The notes beneath the pieces are model-generated. The model worked only from the letters and a program-made list of their open reading frames with translations. It was not told the DNA's origin and searched no databases. From contig CM054181.1 of NCBI GenBank assembly GCA_028829895.1, forward strand, positions 33,482,259 to 33,546,258: a stretch of 64,000 bases of DNA, given 5' to 3'. Below are positions 1-13,915 of this stretch, in pieces; the first letter of the stretch is position 1; each line of letters opens with the position of its first letter. A program made the position numbers and the translations under genes. Source of the stretch: Sinotaia quadrata. Taxonomy: Eukaryota > Mollusca > Gastropoda > Architaenioglossa > Viviparidae.

Positions 1-427
1 ACCTCAGATAGTTAACTGACACATCAAATAATTAAGTGACTAATGAAATTGTTAACTGACACATCAAGTAATTAACTGACACATCAAATAACTAACTGGC
101 ATATCAAATAATTAACTGACACATGTAATATTAACTGACACATCAAATAATTAACTGACACATCAAATAGTTAACTGACACATGAAATAAATGACAACAA
201 ACACTTAGCGGACACATCAAATGTTTAACTGACACATCGAATGTTTAACTGACACGTCAAGTAGTTAACTGTCAAATCAAATAGTTGACTGACACATCAA
301 ATAGTTAACTGACATGTCAAATAGTTAACTATCACATCAAATAGTTGACTGACACATCATATAGTTAACTGACACGTCAAATAGTTAACTGTCACATCCA
401 CTAGTTGACTATCAAATCAACTCACGT
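1..427. repeat. 20-bp minisatellite, about 21 units
   Basis: Tandem array with consensus near ATCAAATAGTTAACTGACAC. It starts outside the window and has one irregular spacer near 181-215. In the right half the units alternate among three variants (ending ACTGTC, then GTTGACTGAC, then GTTAACTGAC), which gives a 60-bp higher-order period. No coding potential. Confidence 0.93.
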
Positions 428-529
428 AAAACGTCAGACGAATGAGACAGTAATTAATACATAACAAACAAATTAAAGTACAAGAATAGCTTCTAGATAA
501 ATGAAACAAAATGAATGGCTTGAAGATAG

Positions 530-533
<4 letters not shown>
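428..533. other. AT-rich spacer
   Basis: No gene, RNA or repeat recognised between the minisatellite and the AT tract. Confidence 0.5.

Positions 534-579
<46 letters not shown>
534..579. repeat. (AT)n microsatellite
   Basis: Pure AT dinucleotide run of about 46 bp. It directly abuts the repeat end at 580. A similar AT run lies at 25061-25101 next to the inverted counterpart of that end. Confidence 0.97.
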
Positions 580-580
<1 letters not shown>

Positions 581-900
581 CCCTATTCCCAGACTTAAGC
601 GGACCAAATAAGCTTAAAAACCAGACTTATGTCGACCTACAGCAATAGGCAGACCGCCTCTTGGTCTGCCTAAGTTTCAGATTGTTCATTCTTATAAATA
701 AAGCTTAATTTTGCCATTTTTCTCTCATAGTTTTATCTTTGTTGTTATTATCTTTGACATAAACCACTAAATTTCATATTTTAATAGTTTTTCCTGTGAG
801 TTTTCATCGAAATTCGGGTGCGATTTTGAAGGTTGTATACTTCGGGCATTATTGATATGCTTAAAATCCAGAGTTATGTAGACCGTTGAAAAAGTGGTTG
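580..900 (+). mobile_element. Left repeat end of an inverted-terminus family, with hairpin
   Basis: After the AT run the sequence reads CCCTATTCC, then motifs of the type CTTAAAAACCAG and GTCGACC. A second degenerate copy lies near 868-895 (TGCTTAAAATCCAG followed by TATGTAGACC). The same motifs occur in reverse complement at 24780-25062. A perfect hairpin with stem AGGCAGACC and a 7-nt loop lies at 647-671. The block looks like the terminal and subterminal part of a DNA element. The class is not identified and no transposase is visible. Confidence 0.55.
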
Positions 901-2375
901 TAACTATGTAGTTTGCGTGTATACTATATAGTTCCTAAATGTCATCGTTTAGAAAAGAATGTCTTTCATCGATATAACTGATTAATTTTACTAAATTCAG
1001 TTTATTTCTACATTTAATTAAGCGTGAGGTTAGAGTACCCTGTTGACAACGATTTTATGGTCACACTACGTACCTAATTAAACACAATATGGAAGTGAAA
1101 AGAATGCTCTGGAAAGGTAAAACTGAAACCGGCTGATATAATGTGTATATTAAAGTCATAATAATCAAATTAGAATCTCCATACACTTTAAAATAATTTT
1201 AAAACATATTTTTTGTAACTCGACTCGAACACGTTAAATTGGATTGCTTCCCTTTTCCTGTATCACTGTTTAAGGCCCCAAAATGTATATTTTTATTTTC
1301 TACAAACTGGCTTAAACTAACGATTCAAGTGGCCTTTCTCTAGGTCAAGAAATTACTTTTACATCTATTATAAACAAATAGAATGCCGCTTTTGTGGTTT
1401 AAAGATTAGAATATTGCTTAAACTCGCTCAATCGAAGAACTGATTTTTTTCAAAATGGCGGCTTACGATTGTCTAGTACTGTAAGTGTAAGTAGGTTGCA
1501 CAGAAACTATAAACTAAAATAAAGGCTAAAGGCTTACTTAAATTTGATATTAATAATGATATTTAATTTCTCAAAGGAAAAAGCTACACAGTTTAAGAAG
1601 CATTATTTAAGTATTTTATTCTGAACTCGATCTCAATGTACAATGACAGCCTATATTAGTTATGCATGTAAACAACAAAGAGCAAATTAATTGTTTGGTT
1701 TAAATTTTAACAATTATTGTATTTCCAAAAACGAATAAACTTTTACATTAAAAAGTCTGCTTAGAAATCAGTAGAGGATTATTTGCATAATTTTCAGAGT
1801 TTATTTTCTTGAAATCACCATTAGCTATATAGATTTTGCAAAATTATTGATTAAATAAGTTGTGGAAATATATTAGATTTTATAAATCAACATCATATGA
1901 ACAATAGAATTAAATGTAACATTAACTATTTATTTTTATTTTTTTATATGTCTATCTAATTAATACTCTTGTAATACAAGTTATTTCCATTTAAAGAATT
2001 GTGAAAGCACTAGAAGTAAAACTACTATTCAAAACAAAATTAAACCATGTGATACTTTGAAATATTTTTCAGATTTATACATAATATATTAATTAGTATA
2101 ATTTTAACACTGCAGATTTCATTAAGTCAGACCCATTTGGTACTCTGAAATCTTGTTTACAGCAGATGACATTTTTCCTAGTGGATATTACTTGCCTCTG
2201 AAATACACTCCCAACTGGTATTTATTTGGAAAAAATAATTAATTTCTATGCAACACTTTTATTAAATATTGACTTTTCCAAGGAGGATTGTGAGAGACTT
2301 GTGTAATATTCAAAATTCCTTTCAAGATAATATGTTCTTACCAACAAGAATAGCTATCCCACTTCTTTGTAATTA
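901..2375. other. AT-rich non-coding stretch
   Basis: No gene recognised. A patch near 1268-1330 (GTTTAAGGCCCCAAAA onward) resembles, in inverted orientation, the units at 23.7-24.2 kb, so part of this stretch may belong to the same element as the repeat end at 580. Confidence 0.4.
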
Positions 2376-2696
2376 ATTCTAATTTATACATGCATGTTTG
2401 TAAATCAATTTCTGCATCATAATAATACATTCCACCATTCATTTAACTGTGTACTGATGGATTTGACTTGTTATACATTGTCATAAATTTATAAATATCA
2501 TTCAGCTTGTAAAATGCACTACTCAGTTGTTAAGCTCTCTAATTTATAGATGTATGTTGTAAATCCATTTCTGCACCATAATAATACATTCCATCATTCA
2601 TTTTACTGTGAAATGATGGATTTGATTATTATACTAAATTATAGATACGTAAATATCATTCAGCTTGTAAGATGCACTACTCAGTTATTAAGCTCT
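2376..2696. repeat. Tandem duplication, 160-bp unit, two copies
   Basis: The first copy (2376-2535) and second copy (2536-2696) share blocks such as CATAATAATACATTCCA, GATGGATTTGA, and ACTACTCAGTT followed by AAGCTCT. They are diverged by scattered substitutions and small indels. Short open frames here are not gene-like. Confidence 0.85.
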
Positions 2697-3227
2697 TATA
2701 TATTTCCAGGTCTTGAAAAAACACACTCTGCTATGTTTATAGCAGGAGTGCGATTATTACTGCTATGTAAATATAATAATTTCTAACAGTAGTAATAATA
2801 CTGAAGTCCAAGAAACTGAAGAAAGATATGTCAATAGAAAAACTGAATATTTACTGTTTCCATTTAACAAAACTGTTTGAATAGTGATAGTGATAGTTAA
2901 CATGTTCATAATGTATAACTGAAAGTTACAGGGCAATATTATATACAGTTAATACAGCTTATATAGCTACAAAATGATCATGGATTAGGAAAGTTGTTAA
3001 AAAATAATAGAACATACTACCAGACATATAATAGATAACCTGAAATAAGACAACTACCTTATATTCAGTTATTCAGTTAATAGTTAAATACACTAATAAA
3101 AAAAATAAAACATAAATAATAAGATTGTTGCATTGTATGAAGCAAATAAAGTAGCACTAAAGTGACAAATCCATTATGTTTTCAGCTTGTGTTGTATACA
3201 ACACTTTAGACTCTCACTCACTGATCC
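2697..3227. other. AT-rich stretch without features
   Basis: Nothing recognised beyond low-complexity AT sequence. Confidence 0.5.
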
Positions 3228-3395
3228 ACTATTAAAAATCACTAATCTTGTGAATACATATGAAATATTTTCTTAATAATAGAACTGACTCAGATTGGAT
3301 TATGAGACTATTAAAAATATGTAATGTTGCAAATACATATGAAATATTTTCTTAATAGTAGAACTGACACATATTGGATTATGAGACTATTATTA
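3228..3395. repeat. 79-bp tandem duplication
   Basis: Two copies plus a short third start. Each runs from ACTATTAAAAAT through AATACATATGAAATATTTTC to GGATTATGAG. Unit starts are at 3228, 3307 and 3386. Confidence 0.88.
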
Positions 3396-4512
3396 GGCTA
3401 GTGACTTTAATGAGGGATGAGGTACAGATATAATGTATTTTAATGTAAAGGATATCCAGCAATATACAAATAAATAATAATTTAATTTGGAATATATTTT
3501 AGTGTTCCAGAATGCCAGTTCTAAGATATGAATTGATTATAAGAAATTGATAATAATAATAGTATATTACAAAATTTCACACTAAACAACAAAATTCACT
3601 AGCAAAAATGCCAAGTTCAGCATTTCAAATCTTACATATGCACATTGGATAAACTAAAAGATACATGAGAGCTATTAATAATATATGCCTACATGAGAAA
3701 TTAAAACAATAATTATCATTTTAAAGTGGCTGTATCTCTACTGGTCACAAAGAAACTTTTTAAATCTTATATTTTTTAATTTGCTCTATGGATCACTATG
3801 CTATAATTGATTTATACATTTATGAAAACTAAATGTTTTCTTTAAATTAGCTGCAAAAACTAGTACTGTATTAATATAACTTATGTATATACATATATAT
3901 TTATTTCAAATGTAATTTAGAGTAAGGGTGTGCAGCAAGTATTATTTCATCCAAAAGTAAAAAGAAAAATTTCAATTCGGTTCAAGTTTAGGATGATTGG
4001 AAACACAACTGTGTACAGAGATGCAATGAATATTTCTTTACTTCTTCAAATCCTTTACAACTATGAACAATAACTGTATTAGTCTCAAGACTGTGTATTT
4101 ACAGTAGCTGATGCAATAGAGTAACTTATGTGGAAACTATAGTTAGATTTAATTTCACTACAAAAAGAAATGACAATGTGTGCTATTTTTTGCAGTCCAT
4201 AACGTTATTCAAAACTGTGTGGTAGTATTTAAAGTAATATTTATACTGGTAGTTTAAAAGTGAAATAGAAAAGATATAGAGCATTGTGAATGAAATGAAA
4301 ATTGATTTATTTTTATAGATAAATAAAATACTTCTCCTTGTGGTTTTTGACTCGCACAAAAATGAAAGAAAAATAGAATACTCCTTTCTATCTTTTTTCT
4401 CTTAGCCAAATTATTTGACTATCAACATTTAGCACTGTCATATAGGTGCTACGAACTTTCTTGTGTCAGTTTTGCACGAATAGTAATTAAAAGTTTTCAT
4501 TCGAATTGCACT
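3396..4512. other. AT-rich stretch without features
   Basis: No repeat or coding relic recognised over about 1.1 kb. Confidence 0.5.
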
Positions 4513-5228
4513 GCCCCTTTTGTCACGTGGAGAGCTAATTCCCTCAACTCTGTCGTAGTGGAGATAATGGGCTTTCTTTTGTCAACTCAAAGAGACCATC
4601 CCTATTGTTCGTATCTTAACGGTTTATAGTGGGTTTTCCAAACACCCGGACCCCTGTCGTCTTCCTAACAGCCAGGCGGCTTATATCAAAAGTTAATCCT
4701 TCCTCCTCGCCTACACTCGTACACGTGAGAACAACAGTACCTATCTTTACTACTGACTGGCGATTGTTGTGCAAACATTTTTTTCTTCTTAGCAGTGTTA
4801 GTGAATGGCTACGCATTCTTTCGTACTTCCATCAAATCAACACTGCACACATTTATGTACACAAAGGTGTGTACGGTAGACCCAACAGCTCCATACACAA
4901 TTGTCGTGTTTAAAAACAAGGGGGTCATTATACGTAATATCGAAGGAGAGAAGTTATATGACATATATCTAGATGCAAAGTGTTACTCGATGCTATTTTT
5001 ACTGCAATATTTAAGTTATTAAAACACAAAATTTAACAGAAACAAAATCTAAATCAGGAATAAAAGATATATTCTAAAATTTATATTCGTTTTTTTTTAT
5101 TTACAGCTAATCCTAACCCTAACATTTCTCTTTTAAAAAAACACCAAAACTATCTCTAAAATTCCCTAACCATATTTTTTCTCTAACCTAAAACAAGAGA
5201 GTTGTGTATTGAGTCGCTTCTAATCAAC
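4513..5228 (+). repeat. Repeat block A, copy 1
   Basis: About 700 bp that recurs in direct orientation at 17264-17995, beginning TTTTGTCACGTGGAGAG and ending near GAGAGTTGTGTAT and GTCGCTTCT. An open frame of about 94 codons at 4629 has a 119-codon counterpart at 17380, but the two diverge by frameshifts and match no family I know, so I do not call a protein. The block carries CTAACCCTAAC near 5111-5121. It is probably part of a mobile or segmentally duplicated unit. Confidence 0.85.
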
Positions 5229-5602
5229 GGTGAGCAATGAGCGGGAAAATATCAGGAAAAAAGTCACAGGAAAAAAAAAAAGTCATAGGAAATAAAATCA
5301 CAAGAAAAAAGTTACAGGAAATAATTTCACAATATAAAGTCAAAAGTGTCAGAGTGTATATGTTATAATACTTATTAACAGTAAGTGAAGCAGGAAAAGG
5401 CAAGGAGGTTAACTGCTCGCTCAAAATGTGTGTGATTCAAGTGTATTTTATGTACCGTATAAAAGCTTTGTAATACATACATTTAGTTAATTAATTTTCA
5501 GTGTAAGTCGGTATGCTTGCTTATTATTGAGTGAATAACAGTAAATGGAAGTAAGCGACGGCTCATTAGGATCCTCGTTCGATTCTCGCTCGTTGAGGGT
5601 AA
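5229..5602 (+). repeat. Repeat block B, copy 1, with GTCACAGGAAAAA tandem
   Basis: Opens with four to five copies of a roughly 17-bp unit (AAAAAGTCACAGGAAA type) at 5238-5330. A shared segment follows (AGTGAAGCAGGAAAAGGCA, then GAGGTTAACTGCTCGCTC). It ends with a tRNA box-B-like GTTCGATTCTCGCTC just before the GT run. It recurs directly at 18000-18370 and inverted at 16482-16900 and 19927-20355. Confidence 0.82.
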
Positions 5603-7241
<1,639 letters not shown>

Positions 7242-7755
7242 GATTCTGACAAAATGGAGCAATATTACAAATACCTCTTTGAACAAATAAAATGTTTCTG
7301 CGTGTGCTGAACCCGAATCTGAAGTTAGTTTTATTAAATTCCTCGTACTATTCCGCATAATTAGAAAAATAAAATTTTCGCAAAAAAAATCATAATTCGA
7401 GAAATATGAAATATTATCATTTCAAAATAAGCCACGCGTATTTCTGCATAATCCTGCAAAGGCTGTCAAAATTTCAGCGACTTTAGTAGAAAACGCGATT
7501 TGGCGCCAAAATTTCTTTGTCTCAAAAAATCGACTTTACCTACTAATAATGCAAGGCGCTAACTGTAGTCGACATTTTGACAAAAGCTGAATTTCTACAA
7601 AACTAATTGTCAGAAAAGGACTAAAATTGGTAGGCATGAAACTAAATCCTTTGTGACTCGGAACGTAAAATAAAAAGTCTGATATTCCAAAGAACTCTAC
7701 AGAAAAACCCGTTCCTGCAACCCTTCTGCAAAAATTGAGTTTTCTTGATTTTTCG

Positions 7756-7786
7756 AAGCGTTCGTCTTTTTATCTGACGAACGCTT
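7756..7786 (+). other. Perfect hairpin inside each satellite unit
   Basis: Stem AAGCGTTCGTC pairs with GACGAACGCTT around a 9-nt loop. It recurs at 8646, 9536 and 10426. In the diverged last unit (near 11316) one strand carries changes that break the pairing. Confidence 0.85.
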
Positions 7787-10700
7787 TACTCTACATGCAT
7801 TAAATTCAGGTACCTAATGCACAACCATGGGTCTTATGACTTCTATTTATTGAGTATTTTTAGAGTAATCCATGTCGGAAATAATTAGGTTCAAACTACT
7901 TAAAATGGCCCATTTCCCGCTTCGGCTCGTTCGGATGGCCACAGTCACCTGTAATGTTACTCCTCAGCTCCGTTCTCAGGGATGATTTCGAAAGAGGAAT
8001 CTATGGGCTACGTCCAGAAGTTAAGTGTATGATTGTATGTCTATAACTGCGCGCACCACAATAGGGTAATCACGATGACCAAACTTTGCAAATCGGCCAA
8101 AGGTGCGAAAATATCCAAACGTCAATTCTGACAAATTGGCGCAATATTACAAATACCTCTTTGAACAAATAAACTGTATCCGCGTGTGCTGAACCCGAAT
8201 CTGAAGTTAGTTTTATTAAATTCCTCGTACTTTAAGAGAAATGCGCATAATTAGAAAAATAAAATTTTCACCAAAAAATTCATATTTCGAGAAATATGAA
8301 ATATTATCGTTTCAAAATAAGCCACGAGTCTTCCTGTATTATCCTGCAAAATCTATCAAAATTTCAGCGACTTTAGTAGAAAACGCGATTTGGCGCCAAA
8401 ATTTCTTTGTCTCAAAAAATCGACTTTACCTACTAATAATGCAAGGCGCTAACTGAAGTCGACATTTTGACAAAAGCTGAATTTCTACAAAACTAATTGT
8501 CAGAAAAGGACTAAAATTGGTAGGCATGAAACTAAATCCTTTGTGACTCGGAACGTAAAATAAAAAGTCTGATATTCCAAAGAACTCTACAGAAAAACCC
8601 GTTCCTGCAACCCTTCTGCAAAAATTGAGTTTTCTTGATTTTTCGAAGCGTTCGTCTTTTTATCTGACGAACGCTTTACTCTACATGCATTAAATTCAGG
8701 TACCTAATGCACAACCATGGGTCTTATGACTTCTATTTATTGAGTATTTTTAGAGTAATCCATGTCGGAAATAATTAGGTTCAAACTACTTAAAATGGCC
8801 CATTTCCCGCTTCGGCTCGTTCGGATGGCCACAGTCACCTGTAATGTTACTCCTCAGCTCCGTTCTCAGGGATGATTTCGAAAGAGGAATCTATGGGCTA
8901 CGTCCAGAAGTTAAGTGTATGATTGTATGTCTATAACTGCGCGCACCACAATAGGGTAATCACGATGACCAAACTTTGCAAATCGGCCAAAGGTGCGAAA
9001 ATATCCAAACGTCAATTCTGACAAATTGGCGCAATATTACAAATACCTCTTTGAACAAATAAACTGTATCCGCGTGTGCTGAACCCGAATCTGAAGTTAG
9101 TTTTATTAAATTCCTCGTACTTTAAGAGAAATGCGCATAATTAGAAAAATAAAATTTTCACAAAAAAATTCATATTTCGAGAAATATGAAATATTATCGT
9201 TTCAAAATAAGCCACGAGTCTTCCTGTATTATCCTGCAAAATCTATCAAAATTTCAGCGACTTTAGTAGAAAACGCGATTTGGCGCCAAAATTTCTTTGT
9301 CTCAAAAAATCGACTTTACCTACTAATAATGCAAGGCGCTAACTGAAGTCGACATTTTGACAAAAGCTGAATTTCTACAAAACTAATTGTCAGAAAAGGA
9401 CTAAAATTGGTAGGCATGAAACTAAATCCTTTGTGACTCGGAACGTAAAATAAAAAGTCTGATATTCCAAAGAACTCTACAGAAAAACCCGTTCCTGCAA
9501 CCCTTCTGCAAAAATTGAGTTTTCTTGATTTTTCGAAGCGTTCGTCTTTTTATCTGACGAACGCTTTACTCTACATGCATTAAATTCAGGTACCTAATGC
9601 ACAACCATGGGTCTTATGACTTCTATTTATTGAGTATTTTTAGAGTAATCCATGTCGGAAATAATTAGGTTCAAACTACTTAAAATGGCCCATTTCCCGC
9701 TTCGGCTCGTTCGGATGGCCACAGTCACCTGTAATGTTACTCCTCAGCTCCGTTCTCAGGGATGATTTCGAAAGAGGAATCTATGGGCTACGTCCAGAAG
9801 TTAAGTGTATGATTGTATGTCTATAACTGCGCGCACCACAATAGGGTAATCACGATGACCAAACTTTGCAAATCGGCCAAAGGTGCGAAAATATCCAAAC
9901 GTCAATTCTGACAAATTGGCGCAATATTACAAATACCTCTTTGAACAAATAAACTGTATCCGCGTGTGCTGAACCCGAATCTGAAGTTAGTTTTATTAAA
10001 TTCCTCGTACTTTAAGAGAAATGCGCATAATTAGAAAAATAAAATTTTCACAAAAAAATTCATATTTCGAGAAATATGAAATATTATCGTTTCAAAATAA
10101 GCCATGAGTCTTCCTGTATTATCCTGCAAAATCTATCAAAATTTCAGCGACTTTAGTAGAAAACGCGATTTGGCGCCAAAATTTCTTTGTCTCAAAAAAT
10201 CGACTTTACCTACTAATAATGCAAGGCGCTAACTGAAGTCGACATTTTGACAAAAGCTGAATTTCTACAAAACTAATTGTCAGAAAAGGACTAAAATTGG
10301 TAGGCATGAAACTAAATCCTTTGTGACTCGGAATGTAAAATAAAAAGTCTGATATTCCAAAGAACTCTACAGAAAAACCCGTTCCTGCAACCCTTCTGCA
10401 AAAATTGAGTTTTCTTGATTTTTCGAAGCGTTCGTCTTTTTATCTGACGAACGCTTTACTCTACATGCATTAAATTCAGGTACCTAATGCACAACCATGG
10501 GTCTTATGACTTCTATTTATTGAGTATTTTTAGAGTAATCCATGTCGGAAATAATTAGGTTCAAACTACTTAAAATGGCCCATTTCCCGCTTCGGCTCGT
10601 TCGGATGGCCACAGTCACCTGTAATGTTACTCCTCAGCTCCGTTCTCAGGGATGATTTCGAAAGAGGAATCTATGGGCTACGTCCAGAAGTTAAGTGTAT

Positions 10701-11609
10701 GATTGTATGTCTATAACTGCGCGCACCACAATAGGGTAATCACGATGACCAAACTTTGCAAATCGGCCAAAGGTGCGAAAATATCCAAACGTCAATTCTG
10801 ACAAATTGGCGCAATATTACAAATACCTCTTTGAACAAATAAACTGTATCCGCGTGTGCTGAACCCGAATCTGAAGTTAGTTTTATTAAATTCCTCGTAC
10901 TTTAAGAGAAATGCGCATAATTAGAAAAATAAAATTTTCACAAAAAAATTCATATTTCGAGAAATATGAAATATTATCGTTTCAAAATAAGCCACGAGTC
11001 TTCCTGTACTATCCTGCAAAATCTATCAAAATTTCAGCGACTTTAGTAGAAAACGCGATTTGGCGCCAAAATTTCTTTGTCTCAAAAAATCGACTTTACC
11101 TACTAATAATGCAAGGCGCTAACTGAAGTCGACATTTTGACAAAAGCTGAATTTCTACAAAACTAATTGTCAGAAAAGGACTAAAATTGGTAGGCATGAA
11201 ACTAAATCCTTTGTGACTCGGAATGTAAAATAAAAAGTCTGATATTCCAAAGAACTCTACAGAAAAACCTGTTCCTGCAACCCTCCTGCAAAAATTGAGT
11301 TTTCTTGATTTTTCGAAGCGTTTGACTTTTTATCTGACGAACGCTTTACTCTACATGCATTGAATTCAGGTACCTAATGCACAACCACGGGTCCTATGAT
11401 CTGTATTTATTGAGTATTTTTAGAGTAATCCATGTCGGAAATAATTAGGTTCAAACTACTTAAAATGGCCCATTTCCCGCTTTAGCTCGTTCGGATGGCC
11501 GTGGTCACCTGTAATTCTACTCCTCTAATTGTTAGAAAAGGACTAAAATTGGTAGGCATGAAGCAAAATAATTTGTGACTCTGAATATAAAATAAAAAGT
11601 CGGATATTC

Positions 11610-11962
11610 GCAATATCTCTTGAGATAATAAAATTCGTGCACCTGACCCCCAAATTTCTTTTTTTCAATTTTTTATTTGCTTGACTTTATATCTGTAAAT
11701 AGAATTTTATACATATTTTTAATATAAAAAGACACTATCAAACAACTGAAATAGTTACTCTGATTTAGAAAGCAATATTAATCAGTTCATGCATAAAGAA
11801 TATTTATTGACCCTAATTAGAAAGTCGTTTTTATCAGTCAATGATCAATCCTGCTATTTTTTTTGTGTGTGAAATATATTTTAAACAACAAAATCCATCT
11901 GAATCCATCAAATTCAATATATGGTTGCAATAAAGTTATTGCATTGAGATAATTATAATGAA
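11610..11962. other. Unrelated AT-rich insert in the last satellite unit
   Basis: About 350 bp with no match to the satellite consensus separate two satellite pieces. No terminal repeats are evident. It could be an insertion or a junction created by rearrangement at the array edge. Confidence 0.6.
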
Positions 11963-12135
11963 TTTACAACCTCGTAATTTTACTCCTCAGCTCCGTTCTC
12001 AGGGATGATTTCGAAAGAGGAATCTACGGACTACGTCCAGAAGTTAAGTGTATAATTGTATGTCCATAACTGCGCGCGCAACAATACGGTAATCATGATG
12101 ACCCAATTTCGCAAATCGGCCCAAAGTGCGTGTCA

Positions 12136-12475
12136 GGCGAAAACAAAACTTAGCCCGGCATCACTCCATAAACATTAAAAATTTAAAATAGTAAAATATA
12201 GATACACAAGGGGTATAGGAACAATAGCACAAAATACACATTCAAATCATTCAACCAAGACACAAATTACAAGACTGACCAACCACTCCAAGACATTAGC
12301 AGGATGTTAGAGTTATACAAGACTGACCACACATGGCTAGGGCACAGGAAATGGTTAGGGATCCAAGGGTCACTTGTAGCTAACTGATAGACTCACACTG
12401 AGCTATGGGCTAGGGTACAGGAAGCGGTCAGGGGATCAAAGGGCCACTCTTAGCTAACGGTAGAGGGAGGGGTTA
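12136..12475. repeat. Spacer with a 73-bp imperfect duplication
   Basis: GGCTAGGG followed by ACAGGAA recurs at 12335 and 12408, each copy followed by a GGGTCAC or GGGCCAC motif and TAGCTAAC. The upstream part also repeats ACAAGACTGACCA (near 12270 and 12318). Non-coding. Confidence 0.7.
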
Positions 12476-12671
12476 GTTTTTAATTCATATTTAAATAACT
12501 GCAAATCAGAAAAAGGACACACCTGGTGGATCGCAGGAGAAATAATTCCTGAGTCATAAGGAAATGTGGAAATTCATATAACTTTAGAACTTCCCGACGG
12601 ATCAACATCCTTGTACCCCACCCACCACAAAAAATTACAAACAAACACACACACACACACATACACACACT

Positions 12672-12745
<74 letters not shown>

Positions 12746-13030
12746 AACAAAATAAAAACATCTTTTACTCCGAACGAGAATTACACCATGATACTCTTGG
12801 GGGAGAGGTTATTAATTTCTGCACAATCACTTACTTCCATTTCCTGTTATTCAGTCTATAATATACGTGTTTATGGACACAATCATAACAACATATCTGA
12901 GTATGAATAAAATATATTATTAAATGTGTGAATTATAATATGAATTATTATATGTACACGATATACAAATCGCACGCACGCCTTTTTTCCCGTGACTTTT
13001 TTTCCTGTGACTTTTTCCGCTCACCCTTAG
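12476..13030 (+). repeat. Repeat block D, copy 1, with (CA)n
   Basis: A CA run with GC interruptions (12641-12746) is followed by a block homologous to 19620-19860 (direct) and 18441-18640 (inverted). Shared landmarks are ATATACGTGTTTATGGAC, TTATTCAGTC and GTGAATTATAATATG. It ends with the CCTGTGACTTTTT units (12985-13020) that also mark block B. Confidence 0.8.
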
Positions 13031-13437
13031 ATTGGACTAGATCGTATGACGTTATTTTTATTACTGATTTTCTGTAAGTGACATTCTGGCATAGCGAACT
13101 CTAAATAATATTACTGCAGCTATTTGGTATAAATTTGCGACTTCATTATTAGTAGTATAGATATCTCGATTTGAGTAGCTCTTTTTAATAGACTATTTCA
13201 TCATCACCATTTCATTGCTGAAAAAGAAATGTCCATGAAAAACTAATATACAAGCCTCGACTTTAATTCTAAAGATGCAGATATTAAGTTTATATGAGCA
13301 TTTTAAGTGTGAGACCATCTTTTAAGAGACAATGACTTGATAAATAGAGAAGCGAAACGGTGTAGTTAATTTGAACTGTGGGAGCACGACCGTACCACTG
13401 TAGAACATTAATTTTATATGTGAGTTTTGTAAAAGAG
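13031..13437. other. Stretch without features
   Basis: No coding or repeat relation recognised. Confidence 0.45.
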
Positions 13438-13500
13438 AAATTTTTTAGCCATGGATATTATTGACAATAATAAGAGCGGTTCAAAATTTGTGTTTAGCCC
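13438..13500 (+). repeat. Short inverted partner of 19450-19505
   Basis: The segment around GTAATAAGAGCGGTTC-type sequence is present here and in reverse complement near 19460-19505, which extends the mosaic of inverted blocks. Confidence 0.7.
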
Positions 13501-13915
13501 GACAAGAAACTCTGAATATAGAGCCATACTTTCTTTGAGGAGTCGTTTGGAACATTCGCCTTAATCATGAATATTTTATCAGAAACAAAATATCAAACAC
13601 TAAAATCATTCATAAATCATCCTAGCAAACGCATAATGGTAACCATAAGTAAATGAAAATTGTTTTAAATCTTAGAATCTTCAGGTGTTCAATAGCACAT
13701 AATAACTTAATTATGCAGATATAGAAACCTCATAAATTTACCAGGTATGTTTTGCTAATGTTGTTGAGTGTATTTGAAAATACTGTACTATTTTATTGTA
13801 TGTTTTAAACAAGGCTCTCATTGCTTTACTTATTTTAAAAGCAGGGTTTTTTTTGTTTGATAACTATGATTGGTAACTGTGAGTATATTATGTCATGAAG
13901 TAGGCTCACTTCGAA
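13501..13915. other. Stretch without features
   Basis: AT-rich. Nothing recognised. Confidence 0.45.

Larger units (their letters stand above)
7245..12135 (+). repeat. 890-bp satellite array, about five units
   Basis: A landmark TCTGACAAATTGGCGC recurs at 8127, 9017, 9907 and 10797, exactly 890 bp apart. A diverged first unit begins at 7245 (882 bp). The inner units differ by only a few bases. The last is broken: at about 11525 it jumps back to an earlier part of the unit, is interrupted by about 350 bp of unrelated AT-rich DNA (11610-11962), then resumes to about 12135. Each unit has an 11-bp perfect hairpin (first at 7756-7786). A 71-codon open frame is intact in three units but has a stop at codon 29 in the unit at 10021. 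Confidence 0.96.

Noticed and set aside
5106..5121. CTAACCCTAAC in block A as an interstitial telomere
   Set aside because: Only about two telomere-like units, copied with block A at 17883. Too short to claim.
7756..7810. CTGACGA next to a hairpin in the satellite, resembling a hammerhead ribozyme core
   Set aside because: No following GAAA core with a stem II, and no correctly placed cleavage triplet, so the three-way junction cannot form.
8241..11126. 71-codon frame repeated in the 890-bp satellite
   Set aside because: One unit (10021) has a stop at codon 29 and the first unit lacks the start. Conservation follows from near-identity of the units.
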